Source: Streptomyces sp. NRRL F-5122 (GTDB lineage Bacteria; Actinomycetota; Actinomycetes; Streptomycetales; Streptomycetaceae). Taken from it: DNA of 11,470 bases. The position numbers and the translations under genes are program-made. Numbering within the stretch: position 1 is the stretch's first letter; the number at the start of each line of letters is the position of its first letter. The stretch is from contig NZ_LMWH01000009.1 of NCBI RefSeq assembly GCF_001507435.1, positions 1-11,470 on the forward strand. Direction: 5' to 3'. The notes below the pieces were generated by a model that saw only the letters and a program-made list of their open reading frames with translations, was not told where the DNA came from and did not search any database. This document shows positions 1-6,568 of the stretch, piece after piece.

Positions 1-1
1 C

Positions 2-163
2 CCCTCCACAGACAACATCCTGGACGCCTTCGCCAGCGACGAAGACCCCACACTCGACGTCCGCACCTCCATAGCCCGCTCCTACCACCGACTCGACCCC
101 AAGACCCCCGCACCGATCAGGTTGACACCCGGCACCCGGGCTACTGCGATCGCGTTGGGATAA
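2..163 (+). pseudogene. 3' fragment of NB-ARC (AfsR/SARP-type) regulator
   Basis: The frame is open from base 2 to a TAA at 161-163 and reads NILDAFASDEDPTLDVRTSI followed by ARSYHRLDPKT. In the NB-ARC part of AfsR/DnrI-like regulators the segment after the ATPase core usually reads like LDA...DP..SVR....WSY..L.P..ARLFRLLGLHPG, so the pattern DVRT..A.SYHRLDP fits well. After about base 110 the similarity fades (PIRLTPG, then unrelated residues), and the frame ends without the TPR region expected in a full protein of roughly 900-1000 residues. The third codon positions are rich in G and C up to that point, which supports coding on this strand. The 5' part lies outside the window. The family call comes from pattern memory, not from a search. 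It may be a truncated gene or the tail of a decayed one. Confidence 0.55.
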
Positions 164-450
164 GGTCCACGCCGTTGCTTGGTCTCGTAACGCGCTGACC
201 GGGGCACGGCCTGTGGAACGGTCACAAGGTTGTTGGTAAGACGACCCAGCGGATCGGCGCTAATCAACGAGACGATGGCAGCATCCGCTGTGCATTCTTG
301 CGTTCCGGCATTGCGTGATGCACCATTCGGCCCAGATGTCTGGCCTGAACCGGCCCGGCGTCAGTCCCCTGAGTCAGATAAACAGCCCGGCGCCTCCATC
401 GGCTCCCACGCTTCCGACGGATCGCACACCGTCAGAAAAGACGAATCTAC
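164..450. other. Intergenic stretch with no recognised gene
   Basis: I see no convincing gene here. A 61-codon frame on the minus strand (82-267) overlaps the NB-ARC fragment and matches no family I know. A GAAAAG at 436-440, eight to ten bases before the ATG at 451, is the only likely ribosome binding element and is weak. No clear promoter or terminator was found. Confidence 0.5.
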
Positions 451-1278
451 ATGTCTGACACGGCAGCCCAGGCCTGCTACGAACAGTTCGCCGAACTCCA
501 CCGTGGCCCCGATACGTTCATCATGCCCAACGTGTGGGACGGTCCTTCAGCCTTGCTCTTCAAGGAGGCTGGATTCAAGTCCATTGCGACCTCTTCGGCG
601 ACTCTCGCTGCCATGCTGGGCCGGATCGACGGTATCCACGCCGTCAGCCGCGACGAACACCTGGACCATGCAGTCCTGCTTGCCTCAGTGAGCGGCCTAC
701 CGATCAACGGTGACTTTGAGGACGGTTACGGCAAGACTCCCGAAGACGTCCGGGCCACTGTCGACGCTGCCATTGCCCGAGGGCTCGCCGGCATCGGCAT
801 CGAGGACACAACCGGTGACCCCTCGAACCCGATTCGTGACTTCGATGATGCCGTTCGTCGCATCGAGGCAGCAGCCTCCGCAGCACACGGACAAATCGTC
901 CTGACCGGCCGAACGGACAACCTCCTGTGGGGGGTTTCCGATATTGATGACACCATTCGCCGCCTTACCGCCTACGCGGAGGCAGGAGCTGACGTCCTCT
1001 ACGCCCCGTCCCTGCCAGACATGGCTTCTATTAGAGCAGTTGTCAGGGCCGTCGCCCCCAAACCGGTCAACATCCTCGTCGACCCAGCGGAGGGCTCACC
1101 GCCTACGCTCACTGAACTCCAGGCGATCGGCGTCCGTCGGATCAGCCTCGGAGTCGCAGGCTACACACATGCCCTCGGGGCTACGCGTGAGGCCGCCGTG
1201 AAGCTTGCCAAGGGAGACCTGGCAGCCACCGCATCGAACCTCAACTTCGGTCACATCATCGAACTCATCCAGGGTTGA
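451..1278 (+). CDS. Isocitrate lyase/phosphoenolpyruvate mutase superfamily protein
   Basis: 275 residues, a normal length for the non-ICL members of this superfamily, which are cytosolic TIM-barrel enzymes that make or break C-C or C-P bonds next to a carboxylate with the help of Mg2+. Visible marks in order are PNVWDGPSA (26-34), the metal-site strand GDFEDGYG (87-94), GIGIEDTTG (114-122), TGRTDN (152-157) and ILVDP (208-212). Asp88 and Glu90 sit where PEP mutase has the two Asp residues of DxDxGYG, and Glu118 fits the next metal ligand. The KKCG-type catalytic loop of true isocitrate and methylisocitrate lyases is absent, so a 2-oxoacid lyase, decarboxylase or hydrolase activity is more likely, but the substrate cannot be told. 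The ATG at 451 has only a weak upstream GAAAAG. No partner gene lies beside it. Family call firm, reaction unknown. Confidence 0.9.
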   Translation: MSDTAAQACYEQFAELHRGPDTFIMPNVWDGPSALLFKEAGFKSIATSSATLAAMLGRIDGIHAVSRDEHLDHAVLLASVSGLPINGDFEDGYGKTPEDVRATVDAAIARGLAGIGIEDTTGDPSNPIRDFDDAVRRIEAAASAAHGQIVLTGRTDNLLWGVSDIDDTIRRLTAYAEAGADVLYAPSLPDMASIRAVVRAVAPKPVNILVDPAEGSPPTLTELQAIGVRRISLGVAGYTHALGATREAAVKLAKGDLAATASNLNFGHIIELIQG

Positions 1279-1469
1279 CAGCGAGAGTTGTTGTGTCCGC
1301 CTGGAGGTCTCTCCCCTCGGAGCTCACTGGCGCTTCAGCTGCCCAGTACGGGATTCGTCGACCATCCGGGCGGAGCACAACGCGGTTGATGTCGGGGTAT
1401 TTATGCCTCCGCCGTCTTTCGCTCGAGCCCTTGAGACGGTTCTCCAGCTGACAGCTGGAGTCGTTGACG
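1279..1469. other. Short unassigned region downstream of the PEP mutase-like gene
   Basis: No gene is recognised. On the minus strand one frame stays open across it and reads LVNDSSCQLENRLKG, then YPDINRVVLRPDGRRIPYW, with fairly high third-position GC in its first half. This could be further wreckage of the encapsulin locus or unrelated coding debris. I do not recognise it as encapsulin sequence. A small inverted repeat lies at 1442-1460. Confidence 0.4.
1442..1460. repeat. Inverted repeat, 8-bp arms, 3-base spacer
   Basis: CTCCAGCT-GAC-AGCTGGAG is a perfect dyad. The shape resembles operators of MerR-type regulators, but no good -35/-10 pair flanks it and no regulator is adjacent, so a function is not supported. 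Confidence 0.4.
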
Positions 1470-1615
1470 AGCGGCTAGTCGGAGACCTTTCGAGCCTTGG
1501 TGTGCCCACGCGACGGCATGCTGCTTGAACGTACACACCGTAGCTCCTGCACCAAGTTCATCCAGGCGGCTGCCGAGACGGGCGCGGGCGCCATGTCCCG
1601 GTGCAGATTGTTCAT
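1470..1615 (-). pseudogene. Encapsulin nanocompartment shell protein, N-terminal relic
   Basis: From the ATG at 1615 the minus strand reads MNNLHRDMAP then VSAAAWMNLVQELR, which is the typical start of family 1 encapsulins (linocin M18-like shell proteins, commonly MNNLHR.LAP.S..AW...E.E..RTFKR). The frame then slips: the next conserved block is found in another frame as TFKQHAVA at about 1532-1509, followed by GSKGLRLAA, which matches the usual G.KGL.LAAVGTG segment. The first frame hits a TAG at 1475-1477. Only about the first 45 of some 265 residues can be traced, and the rest is gone before the end of the convergent PEP mutase-like gene. The intact protein would self-assemble into an icosahedral shell around a cargo enzyme. 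The relic cannot do so. The ATG overlaps the stop of the peroxidase relic upstream (ATGA). Confidence 0.78.
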
Positions 1616-2184
1616 TTCACGATGTTCCTGTTCGGATCTCCGATGTCCAGACCCCATCGCCGGTGCTGCCTGTGGGAGGGCCGATACGGTTGCAGGTCGG
1701 ACAGGTCGTCAAGGAAACCGACGAGCGGCGTGAAGAACAGGGAGCCCGTGACCGCGGTGGAGGAGCCAAGGATGCGGTCACGGCTGCGGTGTCCGTGCCG
1801 AGGCACCTGTTGCACAACCTCTGCTCGGCGACCTCCGGCGTACGCGAATAACCGATGAACTACGCGCTACTCACCCTGCCCCGCACTGCCGAACGACAGG
1901 TTGTCCCGCAGGATTTGGAGCTTCCAGCTGTCCCCGTCGAGCACGGTGTTCAAGGAGACGTGCCAGGTGGGCTCATCCAGCTCGACCTTGGTCGCCGTGC
2001 GCCGGTCGATGGCCTTCTCCCGCGCCTCCACGCACAGCGCGTCGCACCCCTGGAGGCCGTGCAGGTACTTTTGCACGATCGCATGGCTACTGCTCGCGAA
2101 GTCTGCGCCCTTCTCGCCGCCGACGACCACAGTGGCCCGCTCGGCGTCCTCAGGGGTCTCCAAGCTGTCGACCAACTCCACTGT
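1612..2184 (-). pseudogene. DyP-type heme peroxidase relic (encapsulin cargo), C-terminal half
   Basis: Three minus-strand frames together rebuild the C-terminal half of a dye-decolorizing peroxidase. Frame one (2181-1867) reads LVDSLETPEDAERATVV, HAIVQKYLHGL and ILRDNLSFGSAGQGE, matching GFVDGTENP...YVIVQKYLHDL...LRDNMPFGS.G.GE. It ends at a TAG, and FIGYSRTPEVAEQ continues in a second frame at about 1854-1816. A third frame carries DRILGSSTAVTGSLFFTP and LVGFLDDL, then GLDIGDPNR near the stop at 1612-1614. The distal Asp of VDG is kept (VDS) and so is the Arg of LRDN, but the N-terminal half with the proximal heme His is missing. At least two frameshifts and an N-terminal deletion make it non-functional. 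In intact loci this enzyme is packed into the encapsulin shell encoded next to it, as the gene order here shows. Confidence 0.85.
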
Positions 2185-2213
2185 AGGTAGCCCTCCTTAA
2201 CAGGTCATGCGCA

Positions 2214-2233
2214 GCGGCTGGGGCCCCAGCCGC
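2214..2233. repeat. Perfect 20-base palindrome
   Basis: GCGGCTGGGG joined directly to CCCCAGCCGC. As RNA it would fold into a short, very stable hairpin. No U-tract follows on either strand, so it is not a standard terminator. It sits just upstream of the surviving part of the DyP relic. Confidence 0.6.
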
Positions 2234-2306
2234 GTCGACAACAGAAGACCAGGACGCCTTCACATCCGAGTTACTCGGTGAGGGGATCTACCCCGAGGAG
2301 GCCGTC

Positions 2307-2453
2307 GTGGCAGACAACATCACGAACAAGCGAACTATCCTCCCCGCACCATGGCCGTCGAGGAATGTCCAAGGCCGGTCCCGAGGTAAGAAACCGTGGA
2401 CGCCCGACGCGAAGGTCCATAGGAAGCCTATGACCACCTCACCCGAGACGTAG
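2307..2453 (+). CDS. Possible 48-residue hypothetical protein
   Basis: GTG at 2307 follows GAGGAGG (2295-2301) with five bases between, a strong ribosome binding site. The frame begins VADNITNKRTILPAPWPS and ends at TAG 2451-2453. It is basic and proline-rich, with no membrane segment or motif I recognise. The frame is also open upstream of the GTG, back to the palindrome region, so it could be the tail of a broken gene rather than a small one. Treat as tentative. Confidence 0.25.
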   Translation: MADNITNKRTILPAPWPSRNVQGRSRGKKPWTPDAKVHRKPMTTSPET

Positions 2454-2541
2454 GTACTTCAGAGCACCACAAGGCCCCCTCCAACGACCTGCGCTGGGTG
2501 GTGGATGGGAGAGATCATCGGCCTCGGGTTCTCGAATCTGC

Positions 2542-2557
2542 GAAGCAGAATTGCTTC
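2542..2557. repeat. Short inverted repeat upstream of the MFS gene
   Basis: GAAGCA-GAAT-TGCTTC, 6-bp arms and a 4-base loop, about 100 bases before the MFS start. It could be part of an operator or attenuator for the transporter, but length alone does not exclude chance. Confidence 0.3.
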
Positions 2558-2655
2558 TTCCGCCTGACATTGTGGCGGGACGGGCCTGATGGCCGCGATG
2601 ACTCGAGACAGGTGCGCTTCGGACGGTGGTCACCAGCGATGAGCGAGGGGAACGC

Positions 2656-3951
2656 ATGACCGAAACCGAGAAGGGGGCGCCGACACACCGTGCACCGCAG
2701 GTGCGCGTGGTCACCGCGTCGTCGTGCGCCGCGGCCGTCCCGACCCAACCGGTAGTCACCCGCACCACCGCCACAGTCGCGGAGCCCGGCAGCCGGCGGA
2801 GCTGGGCGTCCGTCGGTGCCGTCGCGCTCGGCGCGTTCGTCGTCGTCATGACGGAGACGATGCCTGTAGGGCTGCTGCCGCAAATCGCCGAGGGACTGCA
2901 CATCTCGCTCGGTCTCGCAGGGCTGATGGTGCTCGTGCCGGGTTTCAGCGCCGCAGTGTCGGCGCCACTGTTCTTCCTCGGCTCCGGCCGCTTCAACCGA
3001 CGCCCGGTCATCATCGTCCTAGGCCTGACGGTGCTGGTGTCGAACACAGTCGTTGCGGTGGCACCGAACTTCGCCCTGGTGCTGATTGCCCGTATGCTCC
3101 TCGGCGCCACCATCGGCGCTTTCTGGACGGTGGTCTCACCGGTCGGGCCTAAGCTTGTGGGGCCGGCCGGCGGTACTCGCGCGATCACCATCATCGCGGC
3201 GGGTATTTCCGGTGGGACGGTGGTGGGGCTGCCCGCCGGTCAGCTCCTCGGCGATCTCGTCGGCTGGCGTCTCTCTTTTGCCGCTGCAGCGGCCGCCACA
3301 CTACTTGTCGTGGTTGCTCAGATGATCCTGCTGCCGAGTATTCCGCCGCAGGAGGGTACGCACGTGCGTGATCTCGTGAGAACCGTGAAGCGGCGGGCAG
3401 TCCAGTTTGGGATGGCGGCAGGCGCAGTCGCGTTCATCGGCCAGTTCGCCGCCTGGACATACATCACCCCGTTCCTGATGGACTACACCCATCTGTCCAG
3501 CGGCGCGGTCACTCTGCTGTTCGTCATCTACGGCTGCGGTGGCATCCTCGGCTCACTTGTCGCCGGATCGCTATTCAAGCGCGGAGTGATCGGTAGCTTC
3601 GTCGGATCGGCGACGGTGGTAGCGGTACTGCTGATCGGGCTGGCGAGCGCGGGTACCCTGGCCTGGCTGGCTGTCCTGTTGCTCGCGTTGTGGGGCCTGG
3701 TCTGGGGAATCGTGAACCCGGCAACGCTGGTCTGGTTGCTCGATGCCGCTCCGCAGGACCAGGAAGCCGTGTCGGCCGTGAATGTGACAAACCTGCAGAT
3801 AGCTCTGGCACTGGGGTCCGCGCTCGGCGCGATCCTCGTGTCATCGACAACCTTGCAGGCAGTGTTCCTCACTGCGGGCTTCACCATCCTTGCCTCCGCA
3901 GTGCTCGCCGGGATAGCGGGTCGGTTCGTGACACTGCGCCGAAGGCAATGA
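2656..3951 (+). CDS. MFS transporter, DHA1-type drug/metabolite exporter
   Basis: 431 residues from ATG 2656, chosen over the GTG at 2626 because CGAGGGG (2644-2650) sits five bases before it. An unusual, Thr/Ala/Val-rich and probably unfolded cytosolic tail of about 48 residues comes first. The first membrane helix ends in TETMPVGLLPQI (66-77), the TE.MP.GLLP signature of AraJ/NepI-like DHA1 exporters, and GSGRFNRRPV (109-118) is the motif A loop between TM2 and TM3. About twelve hydrophobic segments can be counted, with a basic central loop near VRDLVRTVKRRA and a basic end (LRRRQ). It is predicted to be a proton-driven efflux pump in the cytoplasmic membrane, with substrate unknown. The ATG overlaps the stop of a short upstream frame (ATGA). 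No regulator lies beside it, although an inverted repeat at 2542-2557 could be an operator. Confidence 0.92.
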   Translation: MTETEKGAPTHRAPQVRVVTASSCAAAVPTQPVVTRTTATVAEPGSRRSWASVGAVALGAFVVVMTETMPVGLLPQIAEGLHISLGLAGLMVLVPGFSAAVSAPLFFLGSGRFNRRPVIIVLGLTVLVSNTVVAVAPNFALVLIARMLLGATIGAFWTVVSPVGPKLVGPAGGTRAITIIAAGISGGTVVGLPAGQLLGDLVGWRLSFAAAAAATLLVVVAQMILLPSIPPQEGTHVRDLVRTVKRRAVQFGMAAGAVAFIGQFAAWTYITPFLMDYTHLSSGAVTLLFVIYGCGGILGSLVAGSLFKRGVIGSFVGSATVVAVLLIGLASAGTLAWLAVLLLALWGLVWGIVNPATLVWLLDAAPQDQEAVSAVNVTNLQIALALGSALGAILVSSTTLQAVFLTAGFTILASAVLAGIAGRFVTLRRRQ

Positions 3952-4237
3952 GGAGATCGGAGCTTGTGTCGGTGCGGTGTTCCGGCCTGCGACAAGATCG
4001 GAGCACAGCTCCACTTCGTCCCAAACACGGACCACCGCGTCGAACCCGACCGCTCTTGACGCCGTCGTGATCTGATGAGTACTACCGTCGAGCTGCGCTG
4101 CATGGAAGCTCAAGCCGGTCCGGAGGACGGGGCGGCCGCAGTCTTCTCGGCCCTCAGAACGGCCGTGTGCCGGCCACCTACTCCCAAACCCGACACTCCC
4201 TTCCGCCCCTGCTTCGCCGACCCTGGGGCCGACAGCC
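3952..4237. other. Intergenic stretch after the MFS gene
   Basis: No gene is recognised. Two GATCGGAGC copies occur at about 3955 and 4004, and GGAGC-ACA-GCTCC forms a 5-bp hairpin beside the second. A minus-strand frame (4113 to 3841) reads RAVGFDAVVRVWDEVELCSD. It looks protein-like but matches nothing I know, and its lower half is antisense to the MFS gene. Just before 4238 a different plus frame reads ATYSQTRHSLPPLLRRPWG and may belong to the remnant that follows. Confidence 0.4.
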
Positions 4238-4415
4238 GTGATGGTGCTCGTCTACGCGCCCGAGGAGGAGAAGCCCGCAGAGGCCTTCTTCGACGAGACG
4301 CAGACGCTGCCGTTCGCCGTCCTGCAGCACTTCGTGGCAACTGTCCCCTCACGACTGTCCAAGCACCGGATCGTAGATCAGCGGTTCCGGAAGCAGGTAA
4401 CACCCTGGGCCGACA
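4238..4415 (+). pseudogene. Coding-like remnant of unknown family
   Basis: From GTG 4238 the frame reads VMVLVYAPEEEKPAEAFFDE, then LPFAVLQHFVATVPSRLSKH and RIVDQRFRKQVTPWADI. Third positions are almost all G or C, which is strong evidence of real coding history. The preceding block (ATYSQTRHSLPPLLRRPWG, about 4170-4235) lies in a different frame and ends at a TGA (4239-4241), so a frameshift near 4235 is likely. Downstream the frame runs into the antisense of the oxidoreductase gene. I do not recognise the family. There is no ribosome binding site at the GTG. It is most likely the C-terminal part of a broken gene. Confidence 0.4.
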
Positions 4416-5417
4416 TCACGAGCTTGAGTCCAGTACCCGCACCACGGACTTCCCTGGCCTCGGGGCACTCTGTTCGGCAATCATCCGAGGCACCTCGTCA
4501 AAGCCGTACACCTGGCCCACCGGTGTCGTGATCGCACCCTTCTCCACCAGATCGGCCAGACGGCTCCATACGGCGGCTTCCGCCTCCGGGTCGGCATGCG
4601 GAATCGCCAGCACACCGACTGCCGAGTAGTTCCGTAGCATCATGTCCATCGGATTGAGTGCGACGGGTGCGCCACTCGCAAGGCCGACCACGGCGATACG
4701 CCCGTTACGTGCCAGGCTCTTCACGACTGTGGTCGCTGTGTCGCCTCCGACGGGATCGTAGATCAAGTCCACGCCGCGTCCGCCCGTGATCTCAGCGATC
4801 CGGGCCGTCAGATCGTCCGTTCGATGGTTTAGAACATGGTCCGCGCCGAACCGCGCGCAGAATTCCGCCTTCTCCCGGCTCCCCGCGACGGCGATCACCA
4901 TCGCGCCCAGAGCCTTGCCGAGTTGAAGAGCAGTAGCGCCGCTGCTGCCCGCGGCACCGAGAATGAGAAGCGTCTGCCCGGCTTGCACAGGAGCGCGTTC
5001 AACAAGCCCCGCATAAGCAGTACGGAAGCCGATGGGGAACCCGCCAGCCTGTTCGTCTGCCATCCCTTCGGGAATCAGGATCGCAGAATGCTCGCGGACG
5101 TAGGCGTAGTCGGCGTACCCACCCCACCCTTCCAGGAACCCGGTAATGCCCATGACCTGGTCACCTACCGAGAACCGCGAGTCCGGTGGTACAGCGACGA
5201 CCTCTCCGGCGGCTTCTTCGCCCAGGCCGAAGGGAGGAGCGCCAAGCAGTGGGAAACGGCCGCCTGTCATCATCAGGTCCGGGAATCCGGCACCCGCGGT
5301 CCGTACGCGGATGAGTATCTGTCCGGACGACGGCTCAGCCCAGCTCATCTCCTGTAGCTCCGCTGCATTCTGCGGCTCGCCGAACCTCACCACACGCCAT
5401 GCACGCCCGGAGAACAT
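4416..5417 (-). CDS. Zinc-independent NADPH:quinone oxidoreductase-like (MDR superfamily)
   Basis: 333 residues from the ATG at 5417, a normal length for quinone oxidoreductase-type medium-chain reductases. A GroES-like N-terminal half (about 1-125, with FGLGEEAAGEV at 63-73) is followed by the Rossmann fold: LGAAGSSGATALQLGKALGA (153-172) is the NADPH-binding turn, ADHVLNH (192-198) and GGRGVDLIYDPVGG (212-225) are typical next strands, and the chain ends in KSVVRVLD. The zinc ligands of alcohol dehydrogenases are absent. It should reduce quinones or enones with NADPH in the cytosol. The longer open frame (to 5702) was rejected because residues before MFSGRAWRVVRF are not family-like. ATG 5450 is a second possible start, but GGATTGGGG lies before 5417 and a TATGAT box sits upstream. 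It is convergent with the remnant at 4238-4415 and has no operon partner. Confidence 0.9.
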   Translation of the reverse strand: MFSGRAWRVVRFGEPQNAAELQEMSWAEPSSGQILIRVRTAGAGFPDLMMTGGRFPLLGAPPFGLGEEAAGEVVAVPPDSRFSVGDQVMGITGFLEGWGGYADYAYVREHSAILIPEGMADEQAGGFPIGFRTAYAGLVERAPVQAGQTLLILGAAGSSGATALQLGKALGAMVIAVAGSREKAEFCARFGADHVLNHRTDDLTARIAEITGGRGVDLIYDPVGGDTATTVVKSLARNGRIAVVGLASGAPVALNPMDMMLRNYSAVGVLAIPHADPEAEAAVWSRLADLVEKGAITTPVGQVYGFDEVPRMIAEQSAPRPGKSVVRVLDSSS

Positions 5418-5445
5418 ATCGCCCCAATCCTGATAGTTTCTTTTG

Positions 5446-5451
5446 ATCATA
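5446..5451 (-). promoter_or_regulatory. Possible -10 box (TATGAT) for the oxidoreductase gene
   Basis: On the minus strand TATGAT lies in a short AT-rich patch about 28 bases before the ATG at 5417. That spacing leaves a leader of about 20 bases and favours that start over the ATG at 5450. No good -35 hexamer is seen 17-18 bases upstream, so support is limited. Confidence 0.3.
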
Positions 5452-6247
5452 TGTTGTAGGTGATCGTCGCACTCGGTGAGGTGTGCGTCGGCGACCAGAT
5501 CTGGCCGCCCCACCCAAGTCGAGGTTCTCAGCCACTGGAGCCTTCTCGGCAACGTGATGATTGCGTTGCGTGGTCGCCGGTGTGCATGCAGGAGCGGCTT
5601 GGAGCCAGATCGACGTGAAGCCCCTGACGAGAATGGGTTTGCCAAGGTCACGATCCGTGCGACCGGGGGTCGTATCGGCTGGCTATGGCACCGCAGCCAC
5701 ACTGGGGTCTACCGCGTGGCTGGTACTGCAATGGTACTTGTTCTGGCTGCTGGGCAGCTCAGCGTTGGCTGGAATTGGCTTTTGCGGCTGTGGTCCCGGC
5801 GCACGAGCAGATGCGCATCACTCTCATCGCCGAAGACATCCGAAAGCTGAGCCGGGCGCTGTCCGCACTCAAGCGGGAGCACTCTGTGGCGCGACCGGCA
5901 GAAGGCTGAGAAGCCCGCGAGTATCAGTCCAACGGTGATGGGCTCTTGCCCTGCCTGCACCGCACCTCAAGAAGCTGATGACCAGGGTGCCTTCGCAGAC
6001 CAACAACAGCCCGTCCGGGCGTACGACTCTCCAACATGAGCTGCCCCCAGTTTCGTAGGTTTGTGTCTTTTCACGTGACGTTCGAGGTAGCCGGGGCTCG
6101 AGCTGGCCCCGGCCGTGAGCACTCACTGCGGCCGCCCGCGCCAACAGGCCCGGAGCGGGGGTCTTCGCTCTTCTGGCGCGCAGAGGCGTTCCGCAACCGC
6201 ATGGCTGCATGAAGCGGGTGCACCCTCGTAATCGCCCCGACCCTCGC
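5452..6247. other. Mostly unassigned 0.8-kb region
   Basis: Several frames of 60-145 codons cross this region, but none has consistent codon bias or a family resemblance I trust, apart from a short C-terminal-like piece at 5790-5909. The stretch 6050-6250 is GC-rich without a gene I can name. It may be decayed coding sequence. Confidence 0.45.
5790..5909 (+). pseudogene. Short coding-like tail of unknown family
   Basis: The frame reads VVPAHEQMRITLIAEDIRKL then SRALSALKREHSVARP and stops at TGA 5907-5909. Third positions are mostly G or C and the segment looks like a charged helical C-terminus. The residues in the same frame before 5790 (rich in Trp, Cys and Gly) do not look like protein, so any original N-terminus is missing or out of frame. 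I do not know the family. Confidence 0.3.
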
Positions 6248-6391
6248 GCAAGTCGCGCCGGCCGGGTCACCGCCGCATCCGCCCTCGATCGGGGTTCGGT
6301 CTTCACTTTGCCGCTACCGGCAACTGGTCTCGAAGGCTCGCCCCTCAGGTACCGATCGGCAAGATCAATATGGGCATACTGCTCAAAGTGA
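6248..6391 (+). pseudogene. C-terminal relic of a sensor histidine kinase
   Basis: The frame reads GRVTAASALDRGSVFTLPLP (about 6260-6319) and stops at 6389-6391. This is the usual last strand of the HATPase_c ATP-binding domain of two-component kinases, commonly GG.V.A.S..G.GS.FT..LP. None of the N, G1, F or G2 boxes nor the phospho-accepting His can be found upstream, so only the last 25 or so conserved residues survive. No response regulator gene is in the window. The call rests on one short but characteristic segment. Confidence 0.5.
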
Positions 6392-6568
6392 CAGTTAAAT
6401 TGCTTATGGTGCGTACTGACTCGGACCGTGTCCGCTGCTCTGCGGTGAGGCAGCCCTGCGTGACGAGGTTCGCGTGGACTCTATGCTGGCCCGTAGCCGA
6501 ACCCCTTCAAATCGGGTGCTTCGGAACTGCATGTCGTCACAGTTGGTACGGAAAATCCTGTATGTACA

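Larger units (their letters stand above)
2185..2655. other. Region between the DyP relic and the MFS gene, no sure gene
   Basis: The N-terminal half of the peroxidase would be expected here on the minus strand, but I find no trace of it. The region holds a perfect 20-base palindrome (2214-2233), a small frame with a good ribosome binding site (2307-2453), a second open frame that ends on the MFS start (TGA at 2657-2659) and a short inverted repeat (2542-2557). Confidence 0.5.

Noticed and set aside
122..150. TTGACA hexamer as a possible -35 box
   Set aside because: No acceptable -10 hexamer follows at 16-19 bases (only TGCGAT), and the nearest plus-strand gene starts 300 bases later.
82..267. 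61-codon minus-strand frame (MISADPLGRLTNNLVTVPQA...)
   Set aside because: Overlaps the NB-ARC fragment on the other strand and matches no family I know. No ribosome binding site was seen.
1442..1460. MerR-type operator in the inverted repeat
   Set aside because: No MerR-family gene nearby and no -35/-10 elements flanking the dyad with the usual 19-base spacer. Kept only as a repeat.
2439..3194. 251-codon minus-strand frame
   Set aside because: Antisense to the MFS gene over most of its length, low-complexity Thr/Ser/Arg composition, no motif.
5418..5702. N-terminal extension of the quinone oxidoreductase (428-residue version)
   Set aside because: The extra 95 residues do not resemble the family, and a TATGAT box and a purine-rich stretch support the start at 5417.
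6360..6420. AT-rich patch with TGACAG and TATGGT as a promoter for the SARP gene
   Set aside because: The two hexamers are only 10 bases apart, and no other pair with normal spacing was found.
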